Shown here: positions 1 to 10,526 of the stretch, piece by piece
Layout: each line of letters begins with the position of its first letter
How positions within the stretch are numbered: position 1 is the stretch's first letter
NCBI RefSeq assembly: GCF_023168325.1
Contig: NZ_AP025688.1
Coordinates: 3,038,001 to 3,102,000, forward strand
Length of the DNA stretch: 64,000 nucleotides
DNA from: Tsukamurella sp. PLM1
GTDB lineage: Bacteria > Actinomycetota > Actinomycetes > Mycobacteriales > Mycobacteriaceae
Direction: 5' to 3'
Notes under the pieces: generated by a model
What the model was told of the DNA's origin: nothing
Database searches by the model: none
The model's input: only the letters and a program-made list of their open reading frames with translations
Made by a program: the position numbers and the translations under genes

Positions 1-234
1 CTCCCGGGTGGCGTGGACCGCCGCGATCCAGTCGTCGACGATGGCGACGAGGAGACCGTCCTTGTCGCCGACGCCCATGACCGTACCCGTGCTGACCTCG
101 GCCTCGGCCGCGATGCGCCGCACCGTGGTGGCCGCGAATCCGTGCTCGCGAAACAGGCGGTCGGCCGCGGCGAGCACCCGGACGCGGGTCTCCGCCTTTC
201 CTTCTGCGCGCGACTGAACACGTTCATTGAACAT
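1..234 (-). CDS. TetR-family transcriptional regulator (N-terminal part; gene runs off the left edge)
   Basis: About 78 residues are present, starting at the ATG at 234. Residues 14-60 form a typical TetR DNA-binding domain: a helix leading into FREHGFAATTVRRIAAEAEV, then STGTVMGVGDKDGLL, where families usually have a YxYFxxKxxLL motif. The ligand-binding domain lies outside the window, so the inducer is unknown. The start codon sits inside a palindrome (214-240), which suggests autorepression. ilvC lies upstream on the same strand but a strong hairpin separates them. The family call is secure; the target genes are not. Confidence 0.85.
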   Translation of the reverse strand, partial: MFNERVQSRAEGKAETRVRVLAAADRLFREHGFAATTVRRIAAEAEVSTGTVMGVGDKDGLLVAIVDDWIAAVHATRE

Positions 235-240
235 GTTCAA
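214..240. promoter_or_regulatory. Tandem palindromic operator overlapping the TetR start codon
   Basis: TTGAACATGTTCAA at 227-240 is a perfect 14-bp palindrome. A second near-copy, TGAACACGTTCA, lies at 215-226, centred 13 bp away. The ATG of the TetR gene (232-234) is inside the first copy. The first copy fits the TnnAACnnGTTnnA pattern known for KstR-type TetR regulators, but the protein does not look like KstR itself. Autoregulation is inferred. Confidence 0.6.
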
Positions 241-270
241 AAAGTATCCGTCCGCCCCCGGTAACGCAAG

Positions 271-303
271 AGCCCCGTCGAACCACGGGGGTTCGACGGG
301 GCT
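271..303 (-). terminator. Hairpin terminator downstream of ilvC
   Basis: A perfect 13-bp stem, AGCCCCGTCGAAC (271-283) with GTTCGACGGGGCT (291-303), has a 7-nt loop. It lies just after the ilvC stop. There is no strong T-tract, as is common in actinobacteria. Confidence 0.7.
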
Positions 304-320
304 CGGGCGTACTCGGAGAC

Positions 321-1373
<1,053 letters not shown>

Positions 1374-1877
1374 TTAGCGGGTCGCGGTGATCGACTTCGG
1401 ACCGCGTCCCAGCGCGATCACGCCGGACTGCGCGATCTCACGGATCCCGAAGGGATCCAGGACCGCCAGCAGCGCGTCGAGCTTGTCCGGCGTACCGGTG
1501 GCCTCGATGGTCACCGAGTCGGGCGAGACGTCCACGATCTTGGCACGGAACAGATCGACGGTATCGGTCACCTGGCCGCGCGTGGTCGCATCCGCGCGAA
1601 CCTTGATCAGCATGAGTTCGCGCGCCACCGACGAGGCCGAGTCCTGCTCGACGATCTTGAGCACGGACACGAGCTTGTTCAGCTGTTTGGTCACCTGCTC
1701 GAGCGGCAGCTCGTCGACCGTGACGACGATGGTCATGCGGCTGACGCCCTTGAGCTCGGTCCCGCCCACGGCGAGGGACTCGATGTTGAACCCGCGGCGC
1801 GAGAACAGCGAGGCGACGCGGGCGAGCACGCCCGGGCGGTCCTCGACCAGAACGCTGAGCGTATGCGTGGTGCTCAC
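1374..1877 (-). CDS. ilvN: Acetolactate synthase small (regulatory) subunit
   Basis: This 167-residue subunit carries valine feedback control of acetohydroxyacid synthase. The N-terminal ACT domain begins [20 protein letters not shown] and continues with [14 protein letters not shown]. The C-terminal half is the small-subunit domain that contacts IlvB. I chose the GTG at 1877: it overlaps the ilvB TGA by 4 bases (GTGA) and follows a GAGGGG ribosome-binding site. The overlap suggests translational coupling, which would keep the two subunits in stoichiometry. The frame is intact. Confidence 0.95.
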   Translation of the reverse strand: MSTTHTLSVLVEDRPGVLARVASLFSRRGFNIESLAVGGTELKGVSRMTIVVTVDELPLEQVTKQLNKLVSVLKIVEQDSASSVARELMLIKVRADATTRGQVTDTVDLFRAKIVDVSPDSVTIEATGTPDKLDALLAVLDPFGIREIAQSGVIALGRGPKSITATR

Positions 1878-3822
1878 TTCTGCCCCTCCTGACGGTCCAT
1901 CGCCGCGTGGATGACGGCCGGCTCGTCGGCCGCGTCGTCCTCGTCGAACAGCGGCCGGATGTCCCGCGCCGCCATGATCTCGTCGTTGCTGGTGCCGGCG
2001 GCCACCATCGGCCACACCTGGGCGTCGGCGCCCACGATGAAGTCGATGACCACGGGGCGGTCGTTGATCTCCCGCGCCTGCGCGATCACGGCGTCGACGT
2101 CCTCCTCGCGCTCGCACCGGAAGGAGACGCAGCCCATCGCCTCGCCGAGCTTGACGAAGTCGGGGATGCGCATCGAGTGCGTGGACAGGTCGGTGCTCGA
2201 GTAGCGCTGCTCGTAGAACAGGGTCTGCCACTGGCGGACCATGCCGAGGTTGCCGTTGTTGATGACCGCGACCTTGATCGGCGCGCCCTCGATCGCGGCG
2301 GTGGCGAGCTCCTGGTTGGTCATCTGGAAGCAGCCGTCACCGTCGATCGCCCAGACCTCCTTCTCGGGCGCGCCCATCTTGGCGCCGAGGGCCGCGGGGA
2401 CCGCGTAGCCCATGGTGCCGAGACCGCCCGAGTTCAGCCAGGTGCGCGGCTTCTCGTACTTGACGAACTGGGCCGCCCACATCTGGTGCTGGCCGACGCC
2501 CGCGCAGTAGATCGCGTCCGGGCCCGCGGCGATGCCGAGGCGCTCGATCACGTACTCGGGGCTCAGCGCACCGTCGGACTCCGGCTTGTAGGCCAGCGGG
2601 TAGGTCTTGCGGATCCCGTCGAGGTACTCCCACCAGACGCTCAGGTCCGGGGCGTCGATGGTGGCCCGGTCCTCGGAGATCGCGGCGATGAGCTCGGCGA
2701 TGACCTCCTTGCAGTCGCCCACGATCGGGACGTCCGCGAAGCGGTTCTTGCCGATCTCAGCGGGATCGATGTCGGCGTGGATGACCTTGGCATCGGGCGC
2801 GAAGGACTCGAGCTTGCCGGTCACGCGGTCGTCGAACCGCGCCCCAGCGTGATCAGCAGATCCGAGCGCTGCAGCGCCGCGACCGCACCGACGGTGCCGT
2901 GCATGCCCGGCATGCCCATGTGCTGCTCATGGCTGTCCGGGAACGCGCCGCGGGCCATCAAGGTCGTGACCACGGGAATGCCGGTCAGCTCCGCCAGCTT
3001 GAGCAGTTCCTCGGAAGCCTCTGCCTTGATCACGCCGCCGCCCACGTAGAGGACTGGCGACTTCGCCGCGGCGATCAGGCGCGCGGCCTCGCGGATCTGC
3101 TTGCCGTGCGGCTTGGTGACGGGGCGGTAACCGGGCAGATCGATCTGCGGCGGCCGGAAGACGGTGTCCTCCTGCAGGACGTCCTTCGGGATGTCGACGA
3201 GCACGGCGCCGGGGCGGCCGCTCTGCGCCAGGTAGAACGCCTCGGCGATGACGCGCGGGATGTCGGCCGCGTCGTAGACCAGGAAATTGTGCTTGGTCAC
3301 GGGCATCGTGATGCCCGAGATGTCGGCCTCCTGGAACGCGTCCGTACCGATCAGCGGGCGACCGACCTGGCCGGTGATCGCGACGATCGGGACGGAGTCC
3401 ATCTGCGCGTCGGCCAGCGGGGTGACCAGGTTGGTCGCGCCGGGCCCCGAGGTGGCCATGCAGACGCCGACCTTGCCGGTGGCCTGCGCGTAGCCGGTGG
3501 CGGCGTGGCCGGCCCCCTGCTCGTGCCGCACCAGGACGTGGCGGACCTTCTTGGAATCGAGGAGCGGGTCGTAGACCGGGAGGATGCAGCCGCCGGGAAT
3601 GCCGAAGACCGTATCCACGCCGATCTCCTCGAGCGACCGGACCACCGACTGGGCGCCGGTGACGCGCTCGGGGGCTACGGTGCGGGCACCCTCAAGGGTG
3701 CTGTGCGCGACGTCCGCGACGTGCTGCTTCGAGGCGGCGGAATGCGCGCCGGGGATCCCGGCGCCGGGCTTGCGGGCCCCGGGCTTCTGCCCTGGGTGGG
3801 GCCGAGCGGTAGGTGCGCTCAC
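1874..3822 (-). CDS. ilvB: Acetolactate synthase large (catalytic) subunit; one-base frameshift near 2850
   Basis: This is the thiamine diphosphate- and FAD-dependent enzyme that condenses pyruvate to acetolactate. The N-terminal part (3822-2851) has a Pro/Ala-rich tail of about 50 residues, then [12 protein letters not shown] and the catalytic Glu in [15 protein letters not shown]. The C-terminal part (from about 2845) has the ThDP-binding [15 protein letters not shown]. The frame breaks in [19 protein letters not shown], where one G is missing from a short G run on the coding strand; restoring it gives a 649-residue protein. The start is the GTG at 3822, preceded by GAAGG. An attenuator lies upstream. 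I think the break is a sequence error, because ilvN and ilvC downstream are intact and the pathway is complete. Confidence 0.93.
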
Positions 3823-3906
3823 GGCTTGACCTTCTCGTGCTCTGCGGTGCTCTGCTCTATGGACATGTCGACGCGCGCTGCGCCTCCCGAAGACTATCCG
3901 GGCAAC

Positions 3907-3939
3907 AAAAAACCCCCGTCAGCGGTAGCTGAGCGAGGG
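3907..3939 (-). terminator. Transcription attenuator upstream of ilvB
   Basis: On the minus strand, CCCTCGCTCAGC (3939-3928) pairs imperfectly with GCTGACGGGGG (3923-3913) across a 4-nt loop and is followed by six T residues (3912-3907). This is a classic intrinsic terminator placed between a leader peptide rich in branched-chain codons and ilvB. Its readthrough is expected to depend on ribosome stalling in the leader; that step is inferred from the layout and from known ilv attenuators. Confidence 0.75.
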
Positions 3940-3977
3940 TAGCGCGTCGATGCTGGTGTGAAACGGCTGAAACCGGT

Positions 3978-4028
3978 TCAGGCGACGACGCGCCGACCGA
4001 TTACGAGGAGCTGGTAGCTGTGTTTCAC
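3978..4028 (-). CDS. ilvB leader peptide (16 residues, branched-chain attenuation)
   Basis: The GTG at 4028 opens a 16-codon frame, MKHSYQLLVIGRRVVA, ending in TGA at 3978-3980. Six of the last ten codons are Leu-Leu-Val-Ile and Val-Val, exactly the amino acids made by this operon. An intrinsic terminator follows 38 nt downstream (3939-3907), then ilvB at 3822. Starvation for charged Leu, Val or Ile tRNA should stall the ribosome and favour antitermination. There is no clear ribosome-binding site, but a promoter places the RNA 5' end within a base or two of the GTG, so the peptide is probably translated leaderless. Confidence 0.75.
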   Translation of the reverse strand: MKHSYQLLVIGRRVVA

Positions 4029-4035
4029 ATGAGTG

Positions 4036-4065
4036 AAAGTAGGCGTCCCCGAGGCACCTAGTCAA
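4036..4065 (-). promoter_or_regulatory. Promoter of the ilvB leader / ilvBNC operon
   Basis: TTGACT (4065-4060) and TACTTT (4041-4036) are separated by 18 bp on the minus strand. The predicted start falls at about 4029, next to the leader-peptide GTG at 4028. Confidence 0.5.
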
Positions 4066-4091
4066 ACCAGTGGGCGCCACCTTCCCACATA

Positions 4092-4119
4092 TTGAGATCA
4101 CCCTGCCGCGTGCGACAAT
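4092..4119 (+). promoter_or_regulatory. Promoter of the PH-domain gene (leaderless)
   Basis: TTGAGA (4092-4097), a 16-bp spacer and GACAAT (4114-4119) lie just upstream of the ATG at 4127. The spacing of 7 nt from the -10 box to the ATG predicts a transcript that begins at the start codon. Confidence 0.5.
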
Positions 4120-4126
4120 AGGTGTT

Positions 4127-4641
4127 ATGAGCGATCGACCCGTCACCCGCCCCGCCGACGCCGGCGCGACCCGTACCGTGACCACCGATCACACGTGGGA
4201 CACCGCGGTCCCGTACCGGACCGGCGACCGCGTCGTGTTCAAACATCCGGGCATCGCGTTGCTCGGCGTCGCCCTGTTCGCCGTGTGCCTCGCCCCGATC
4301 GTCGGACCGTGGACGCTGGGCCGCTCCGTCGACGGTGGCGCCGCGAACGTCGCGCTCGTCGTTCTGGGCTGGCTCCTGCTGCTGTTCCCCGTGCTGGCCG
4401 CCGTGTGGATCCTCCGGGTCCGGACGGTGATCAGCCCCGACGGGGTGCGCTCGGTCCGCATCGCTGGCACCACCACGATCGGGTGGGACGGACTGGCAGG
4501 GATTAGAATCGGTGACAACGGTGCGGTGTACGCAGTCCGCACCGACGGTTCCGAGGTGCGACTACCCGCCGTCACCATCAGCCAGCTCCCCGCGTCGCGG
4601 TCGCCTCGGGTGGCCGCATCCCGGACGTCACGGCGGAATAA
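4127..4641 (+). CDS. PH-domain membrane protein (Rv3004/Cfp6-like); frameshift near 4590
   Basis: The protein is divergent from ilvB, the same position as Rv3004 (cfp6) in M. tuberculosis. Residues 45-65 (GIALLGVALFAVCLAPIVG) and about 80-100 (VALVVLGWLLLLFPVLAAVW) are membrane segments. A small bacterial PH domain follows: SPDGVRSVRIAGTTTIGWD, then a strand ending RLPAVTISQLPA. Restoring one base near 4590 gives the ending LAVASGGRIPDVTAE and a stop at 4639-4641, matching the family ending ASSGRVP. Without the repair the frame runs on into ilvD as nonsense. The start ATG 4127 lies 7 nt after a -10 box. Its function is not known. Confidence 0.75.
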
Positions 4642-4671
4642 TCCGCCCGGACAGGCACTTCCTGTTCACAG

Positions 4672-4687
4672 GGGACGCGTCCCGTTT
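4672..4687 (+). terminator. Possible short terminator between the PH-domain gene and ilvD
   Basis: The 12-bp palindrome GGGACGCGTCCC (4672-4683) is followed by GTTTT. It could end the PH-domain transcript, or be chance in GC-rich DNA. It lies 43 nt before the ilvD start. Confidence 0.3.
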
Positions 4688-4725
4688 TCAGCCCGTACGA
4701 CACGAAGATCCGAGGCGAGAAGCTC

Positions 4726-6567
4726 ATGCCACCGCTCCGCTCACGCACCACCACCGTCGGCCGCAACGCCGCGGGCGCCCGCTCGCTCTGGCGCGCCACC
4801 GGCCTCACGGACAGTGACTTCGGTAAGCCGATCGTGGCCATCGCGAACTCCTACACGCAGTTCGTGCCGGGCCACGTGCACCTCAAGGACATGGGCGAGA
4901 TCGTGGCCGAGTCGGTGCGCGCCGCCGGCGGCGTGGCCCGCGAGTTCCACACCATCGCGGTCGACGACGGCATCGCGATGGGCCACGGCGGCATGCTCTA
5001 CAGCCTGCCCAGCCGCGAGATCATCGCCGATTCCGTCGAGTACATGGCGAACGCCCACACCGCCGACGCGCTGGTGTGCATCTCCAACTGCGACAAGATC
5101 ACGCCCGGCATGCTCAACGCCGCGATGCGTCTCAACATCCCCACCGTGTTCGTCTCCGGCGGACCGATGGAGGCGGGCAAGGCGGTCGTCGTCGACGGCG
5201 TCGCGAAGGCCCCCACCGACCTGATCACGGCGATCTCGGCGTCGGCGAGCGATGCCGTGGGCGACGCCGGCCTCAGTGAGGTCGAGCGGTCCGCGTGCCC
5301 CACGTGCGGCTCGTGCTCCGGCATGTTCACCGCCAACTCGATGAACTGCCTCACCGAGGCCCTGGGGCTCGCCCTGCCCGGCAACGGCTCCACCCTCGCG
5401 ACCCACGCCGCCCGGCGCGCCCTGTTCGAGCGGGCCGGCACCGTCGTCGTCGAGGCCGCGAAGCGCTACTACCGCGACGGCGACGAGTCGGTGCTCCCCC
5501 GCAACATCGCCACCCCCGCCGCGTTCCGCAACGCCATGGCACTCGACGTGGCGATGGGCGGTTCCACCAACACCGTGCTCCACACGCTGGCCGCCGCGCA
5601 GGAGGGCGAGGTCGATTTCGACCTGGCCACCATCGACGCGATCAGCCGCAAGGTTCCCTGCCTGTCCAAGGTCTCGCCCAACAGCGACTACCACATGGAG
5701 GACGTGCACCGCGCCGGCGGAATCCCCGCCATCCTCGGCGAGTTGCGCCGCGCCGGCCTGCTCGAGACCGACGTGCACACCGTCCACGAGCCGTCCTTCG
5801 ATACGTGGCTCGACGACTGGGACATCCGTTCCGGCAAGGCCACGGACGAGGCGCTCGAGCTGTTCCACGCGGCGCCCGGCGGCGTCCGCACCACGCAGCC
5901 CTTCTCCACGAAGAACCAGTGGGAGACCCTGGACACCGACCAGGTGAGCGGCTGCATCCGGGACGTCGAGCACGCCTACACCGTCGAGGGCGGCCTGTGC
6001 GTGCTGCGCGGCAACATCGCCGTCGACGGGGCCATCCTCAAGACCGCGGGCATCGACGAGGAGCTCTTCACCTTCGAGGGCCCGGCCGTGGTGGTCGAGT
6101 CCCAGGAGGAGGCCGTCTCGAAGATCCTCGGCAAGCAGATCACGCCCGGCGACGTGGTCGTGGTCCGCTACGAGGGTCCGAAGGGCGGCCCCGGTATGCA
6201 GGAGATGCTGCACCCCACGTCGTTCCTGAAGGGACAGGGCCTGGGCAAGGTGTGCGCCCTGATCACCGACGGCCGGTTCTCCGGCGGCACGTCCGGTCTG
6301 TCGATCGGCCACATCTCCCCCGAGGCCGCGGCGGGCGGCGTCATCGGCCTCGTCGAGGACGGCGACCGCATCCGGATCGACGTGCACACCCGCGCGCTCG
6401 AGGTCCTCGTCGACGACGACGAGTTGGAGCGCCGCCGCGCCAAGATGGAGGCCTCGGAGCGCCCGTGGCAACCCAAGGACCGGCAGCGCACCGTCACCAC
6501 CGCGCTGCGCGCCTACGCCGCCCTGGCGACCTCCGCGGACAAGGGCGCCGTGCGCCACGTCCCGTAG
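4726..6567 (+). CDS. ilvD: Dihydroxy-acid dehydratase
   Basis: IlvD dehydrates 2,3-dihydroxy acids to 2-keto acids, the step after IlvC in valine and isoleucine synthesis. All 613 residues are intact. [16 protein letters not shown] and [19 protein letters not shown] hold the cysteines expected to bind the iron-sulfur cluster. [22 protein letters not shown] is the C-terminal signature. GSTNTVLH and the Lys-containing CDK motif fit substrate and Mg2+ binding. The ATG at 4726 has only a weak GAGG upstream. It sits next to the ilvBNC locus but on the opposite strand, separated by the PH-domain gene. A strong bidirectional hairpin follows. Confidence 0.97.
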   Translation: MPPLRSRTTTVGRNAAGARSLWRATGLTDSDFGKPIVAIANSYTQFVPGHVHLKDMGEIVAESVRAAGGVAREFHTIAVDDGIAMGHGGMLYSLPSREIIADSVEYMANAHTADALVCISNCDKITPGMLNAAMRLNIPTVFVSGGPMEAGKAVVVDGVAKAPTDLITAISASASDAVGDAGLSEVERSACPTCGSCSGMFTANSMNCLTEALGLALPGNGSTLATHAARRALFERAGTVVVEAAKRYYRDGDESVLPRNIATPAAFRNAMALDVAMGGSTNTVLHTLAAAQEGEVDFDLATIDAISRKVPCLSKVSPNSDYHMEDVHRAGGIPAILGELRRAGLLETDVHTVHEPSFDTWLDDWDIRSGKATDEALELFHAAPGGVRTTQPFSTKNQWETLDTDQVSGCIRDVEHAYTVEGGLCVLRGNIAVDGAILKTAGIDEELFTFEGPAVVVESQEEAVSKILGKQITPGDVVVVRYEGPKGGPGMQEMLHPTSFLKGQGLGKVCALITDGRFSGGTSGLSIGHISPEAAAGGVIGLVEDGDRIRIDVHTRALEVLVDDDELERRRAKMEASERPWQPKDRQRTVTTALRAYAALATSADKGAVRHVP

Positions 6568-6586
6568 CCAGTACCCGGACGACACG

Positions 6587-6616
6587 ACGGAGCCCCGGTC
6601 ACGACCGGGGCTCCGT
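6587..6616. terminator. Bidirectional terminator between ilvD and the DoxX gene
   Basis: ACGGAGCCCCGGTC (6587-6600) and GACCGGGGCTCCGT (6603-6616) form a perfect 14-bp stem with a 2-nt gap, followed by TGTTT on the plus strand. The flanking genes converge on it, so it can serve both. Confidence 0.8.
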
Positions 6617-6636
6617 TGTTTCTCGCGTGTCTCGCG

Positions 6637-7773
6637 TCAGCGCCTGACCAGCGGGTTCGCCCCGTTGAGCAGCACCCACACCGCGACCGCGCCGGCAACC
6701 GCCACGACCAGCCACACGACCGAGCCGGCGTGCGGCCGGCGGGCCCACCCGCGGCTGAAGTCCAGCGACAGCTTGCCGGGGCCGGCCAGGATCACCGCGA
6801 CGGCCGCCATCATCATCAGCAGTTCGAACTCCACGCCCTTGTCCTGGGCGAAGAACACGAACCCCTGGCCGGCCGTGGTGAGCTTGAACAGCCCGGCCGA
6901 GAGCATCACGCCCACCGCACCCGCCGCGGCGATCGGGGTGAGCAGGCCGACGATCAGCATCGCGCCGCCGCCGAGCTCGATGACGCCGGTCGCGATGGCG
7001 ATGACCTTGGTGAACCTCTCGAAGCCCAGCGACGGATCGCTGCCGTTCTGCAGGTAGGACGCGAACCCGTCGATGCCCGGGCCGCCCCAGATGCCGAACA
7101 ATTTCTGGGCGCCGTGGGCCGCCAGGATCACGCCCACGGTGACCCGCAGTACCAACAGGCCCAGGTCGGTGGTCCCGCGCCGGGCCGCCTTGCGCGCCTC
7201 CTGCAGCTCGGCGTCGGTGTCGCCCACGGGCTTGCCGAACCGCCGCCCCTGCGGAGGCGCGATCTCCTGCGTGGCCGCGGCCTCGACGGGGATGCCCTCC
7301 GCCTCCGCGCGCGCCTGTGCGGCCCGCTCGCGGCCCCGTCGGCGGTTGTACCGCTTGCCGAACTCGTCGCGCTCGTCGCTCGAGAGCCCCGTCCCGTCCG
7401 TGCCCTGCGTCCCCGACGTGGAGATCGCCGCCGTGGCGGCGTTCGCGGACGCGATGGCGGCGGCCAGGTCCGAGGTGTCGGGGGCGGAGCCGACCGGCTC
7501 CGTGGCCGGTGCCGGGGCCGCTGCAGCCGCCTGCTCCGTGCCCGCCGGTTCCGTGCCCGACGGTGCCAGCCCCGCCGACGTGGCGGGCTCGTCACGGTAA
7601 CGCGGAAGCACCGGGCCGATACCCGTGTCCGAATCGTCGTGGGGGTCGAGGATGAAGCCGCCCGTGGGGTGACGCTCGCCGAACCGCGGCAGCTCGCCCG
7701 TGGACGAGAAGTCATAGGGGGACGCGGCAGCACCCTCGCCGGTCTCGTTCTCGGTTCCGTCCTTATCGCTCAC
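6637..7773 (-). CDS. DoxX-family membrane protein with long disordered N-terminus (Rv3005c-like)
   Basis: This 378-residue protein has two parts. Residues 1 to about 190 are low-complexity, rich in Ala, Gly, Thr, Pro and charged residues, with a basic patch RYNRRRGRERAAQARAEAEG. Residues about 210-378 are a four-helix DoxX domain starting LGLLVLRVTVGVILAAHGAQ, with KLFGIWGGPG and GVIELGGGAMLIVGLLTPIA. In M. tuberculosis the neighbouring-position DoxX works with SodA and SseA in a membrane oxidoreductase complex; a role in redox defence is inferred. The GTG at 7773 follows TACTGT by 7 nt, a leaderless arrangement. A longer in-frame start at 7875 exists but would overlap the divergent lppZ-like gene. 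Confidence 0.85.
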   Translation of the reverse strand: MSDKDGTENETGEGAAASPYDFSSTGELPRFGERHPTGGFILDPHDDSDTGIGPVLPRYRDEPATSAGLAPSGTEPAGTEQAAAAAPAPATEPVGSAPDTSDLAAAIASANAATAAISTSGTQGTDGTGLSSDERDEFGKRYNRRRGRERAAQARAEAEGIPVEAAATQEIAPPQGRRFGKPVGDTDAELQEARKAARRGTTDLGLLVLRVTVGVILAAHGAQKLFGIWGGPGIDGFASYLQNGSDPSLGFERFTKVIAIATGVIELGGGAMLIVGLLTPIAAAGAVGVMLSAGLFKLTTAGQGFVFFAQDKGVEFELLMMMAAVAVILAGPGKLSLDFSRGWARRPHAGSVVWLVVAVAGAVAVWVLLNGANPLVRR

Positions 7774-7780
7774 GCACCCC

Positions 7781-7843
7781 ACAGTAGAGTGCCGCGGCAC
7801 GGACGGCCGGGAACGAACCGCGGCACCGGCGAATCGGTAGGGT
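7781..7843. promoter_or_regulatory. Divergent pair of leaderless -10 boxes (DoxX gene / lppZ-like)
   Basis: On the minus strand TACTGT (7786-7781) lies 7 nt before the GTG at 7773. On the plus strand TAGGGT (7838-7843) lies 7 nt before the ATG at 7851. Both predict transcripts that begin at or next to the start codon. Confidence 0.5.
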
Positions 7844-7850
7844 GGCGGGC

Positions 7851-8980
7851 ATGAGTGAGGGGTCCCGGCGCGCACGCGCAGGCGTGCGTCACGCGGTCGT
7901 GGTCGCGACCGCAGCCGCGTTGCTCGCCGGGTGCGTCGACTTCTCCGGGAGCGAGGCCGCGCCGTTCACCGGCCCGCCCACGGGCCGGGCGACCACCACC
8001 ACGCAGACGCCGCCGCCCGTACCGAGCCGCGGCCCGAAGCCACCGGGGCCGTGCATCGACCAGGACCCCATGGTGCTCGCCACCTGCCTCACCGAACCGA
8101 CGGCGGTGATCCCCGAGTCCGATCTCTCGCACGCCTACGTGGCGGAGCGCGGCGGCGCGATCCAGTACACGACCACCGATCTGCCCAACCGCGAGGTGCT
8201 GCGAATCGGAGTGGACGCCTCGGGTGACGGCGGGCTCACCTCGATCGCGCTGTCACCCTCGTACGCCCAGGACCGGCTGTTCTACGCCTACGTGAGCACC
8301 CCGACCGACAACCGGGTGGTCCGCGTGACGCCCGGTGACGAGCCGAAGGTGATCCTCGCGGGGATCCCCAAGGGCGCCACCGGGAACGCCGGGTCGCTGC
8401 TGTTCGTGGGCCGCGATCTCATCGTGGCCACGGGCAATGCGGGCGACACCGCCGCCGCGCGCAATCCCGCATCGCTCGCGGGCAAGGTGCTGCGCCTGCC
8501 GTCCCCGAACACGATCTCCCCGGTCCGGCCGCAGGTGCTGGCCACCGAGGGCGGCGTGCGCGCCTCGCTGTGCCGCTCGCCGAAGGGCGGGCCGATCTTC
8601 GTCGCCGACCAGGGCGCGACGCAGGACACGCTGCGCGTGATCACGCCCGGCACGACCGATCCGGTCGGGGTGTCGTGGAGTTGGCCGGACCGGCCGGGCC
8701 TGGCCGGGTGCGCCGTGACCGACGGTGCCGTCTTCGTCAGCGAGTCGCGGGCGGGCAAGGTGGAGATGGTGCTGCTGCCCGACGGTTCCGCCACTGCCGA
8801 CCGGGAGCCGGTGCAGGTGCTCGACCGCGCGAAGTACGGCGTCTTCGGGCGGCTCGCCATCGGCCCCCGGGGCTGCCGCAGGGCGTGACCACCAACAAGC
8901 CGAACCCGCAGGCCCCCACCGACGACCGGGTGGTACTGATCCCGATTCCGAGCGGCGATTCCACCGCGACGGACGACTGA
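7851..8980 (+). CDS. Lipoprotein with sorbosone/glucose-dehydrogenase-like propeller (LppZ-like); frameshift near 8870
   Basis: The N-terminus is a lipoprotein signal: basic residues, VVVATAAALLAGC with the lipidated Cys at position 28. A Thr/Pro-rich linker follows, then a beta-propeller domain resembling PQQ-dependent sugar dehydrogenases (AVIPESDLSHAYVAERGGAI, DGGLTSIALSPSYAQDRLFYAY, AGKVLRLPSPNT). In M. tuberculosis lppZ occupies the same place, between the DoxX gene and gatB. The frame breaks after RLAIGPRG, next to a run of C; a one-base repair gives LPQGVTTNKPNP and a stop at 8978-8980, about 376 residues. It probably sits on the outer face of the membrane. Its substrate is unknown, and it ends 3 bp from the convergent gatB. 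Confidence 0.8.
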
Positions 8981-8983
8981 CGC

Positions 8984-10491
8984 CTACTCGCAGGCGGCGA
9001 GCACCAGTTCGCGCACGCGCGCGGCGTCCGCCTGCCCGCGGGTGGCCTTCATCACGTCGCCCACGATCTTGCCGGCCGCCTGGACCTTGCCGGCCTTGAT
9101 CTTGTCCACGATGTCGGGGTTGGCGGCGAGGGCCTCGTCGACGGCCCGCTGCAGCGCGCCGTCGTCGCGGACCACCTCGAGACCGCGGGCGGCGACGACC
9201 TCGTCGGGCTCGCCCTCGCCGTCGAGCACGCCGACGATGACCTGCTGCGCCAGCTTGCTGGTGAGCTTGCCCTCATCGACGAGGGCGATCACGCGAGCGA
9301 CCTGCGCGGGCGAGATCGCCAGCGCCGCCAGCTCCACCCCGCGGGTGTTCGCCTGCTGCGGCAGGAAACTCCCCCACCACGACCGCGCCGCGTCGGGCGT
9401 GGCGCCCGCGTCGACGGTGGCGATGATGGCGTCGATCGCGCCGAGGTTCACCAGGTCGCGCATGACCTCGTCGGAGAGGCTCCAGTCGGCCTGGATCCGG
9501 GCCCGGCGCAGCCACGGCAGCTCGGGGATGGTGCCGCGCAGCTCCTCGACGAGCTCGGCGGCGGGCGCGACGGGCCCGAGATCCGGGTCCGGGAAGTACC
9601 GGTAATCGTCCGCGGTCTCCTTGGGGCGGCCGGCGGTGGTGGTGCCGTCGCCCTCCTGGAAGTGCCGGGTCTCGAGGACGACGGTGCCGCCGGCGTCGAG
9701 AACCGCGGCCTGGCGCCGCATCTCGTACCGCACCGCGACCTCGACGGACCGCAGCGAGTTGACGTTCTTGGTCTCCGTGCGGGTGCCGAACTCGGTGGCG
9801 CCCTTCGGCTTGAGCGAGACGTTGGAGTCGCAGCGCATCGAGCCCTGGTCCATCCGGACGTCGGAGACGTCGAGCGAGGCCAACAGATCACGCAGCGCGG
9901 TGACGTAGGCGCGCGCGATCTCGAGCCCTCCCCCGCGCCCTCGATGGGCTTGGTGACGATCTCCACCAGCGGGACGCCCGCGCGGTTGAAGTCGAGCAGC
10001 GAGTGCGAGGCGCCGTGGATGCGGCCGGTGGCGGAGCCGATGTGCGTCGACTTGCCCGTGTCCTCCTCCATGTGCGCGCGCTCGATCTCCACGCGCCAGG
10101 TGGCGCCGTCCTCGAGGGGGACGTCCACGTAGCCGTCGTACGCGATCGGGTCCTCGTACTGGCTGATCTGGTAGTTCTTCGGCTGATCCGGGTAGAAGTA
10201 GTTCTTCCGCGCGAACACCGAGCTCGGCCGGATCGAGCAGTTCAGCGCGAGGCCGATCCGGATCGCCGAGCGCACAGCCTCGCTGTTCACGACGGGCAGC
10301 GCGCCCGGCATGCCGAGGCACGTCGGGCACACCTGGGTGTTGGGCTCAGCACCGAACTCGGTGCGGCAGCCGCAGAACATCTTGGTGGCGGTGCCGAGCT
10401 CGACGTGGACCTCCATGCCCATCACGGGCTCGTAGCGGGCGACCACGTCCGCGTACTCGGGGAGATCCAGTTCGGCAAGCTCGGCACTCAT
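8984..10491 (-). CDS. gatB: Asp-tRNA(Asn)/Glu-tRNA(Gln) amidotransferase subunit B; frameshift near 9930
   Basis: GatB is the kinase/transamidase subunit that, with GatA and GatC, converts Glu-tRNA(Gln) and Asp-tRNA(Asn) to the amidated forms. N-terminal signatures are [20 protein letters not shown], the zinc cysteines CGC...[12 protein letters not shown], and [20 protein letters not shown]. After the break come [13 protein letters not shown] and the C-terminal YqeY-like domain ([14 protein letters not shown] to [14 protein letters not shown]). The frame fails at [18 protein letters not shown] in a G-rich run; adding one base restores 502 residues, the usual length. The gene is essential in this group, so the break is probably a sequencing error. 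gatA and gatC are 10 kb away, as in mycobacteria, where pfkA and gatB lie downstream of gatCA. Confidence 0.93.
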
Positions 10492-10526
10492 GCCCTTCAG
10501 ACTAATAGTCCGGGCGGACCGGACGG

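Noticed and set aside
4741-6585. 614-codon minus-strand open frame opposite ilvD
   Set aside because: ilvD is complete and certain on the plus strand. The antisense translation is repetitive and has no recognisable domain.
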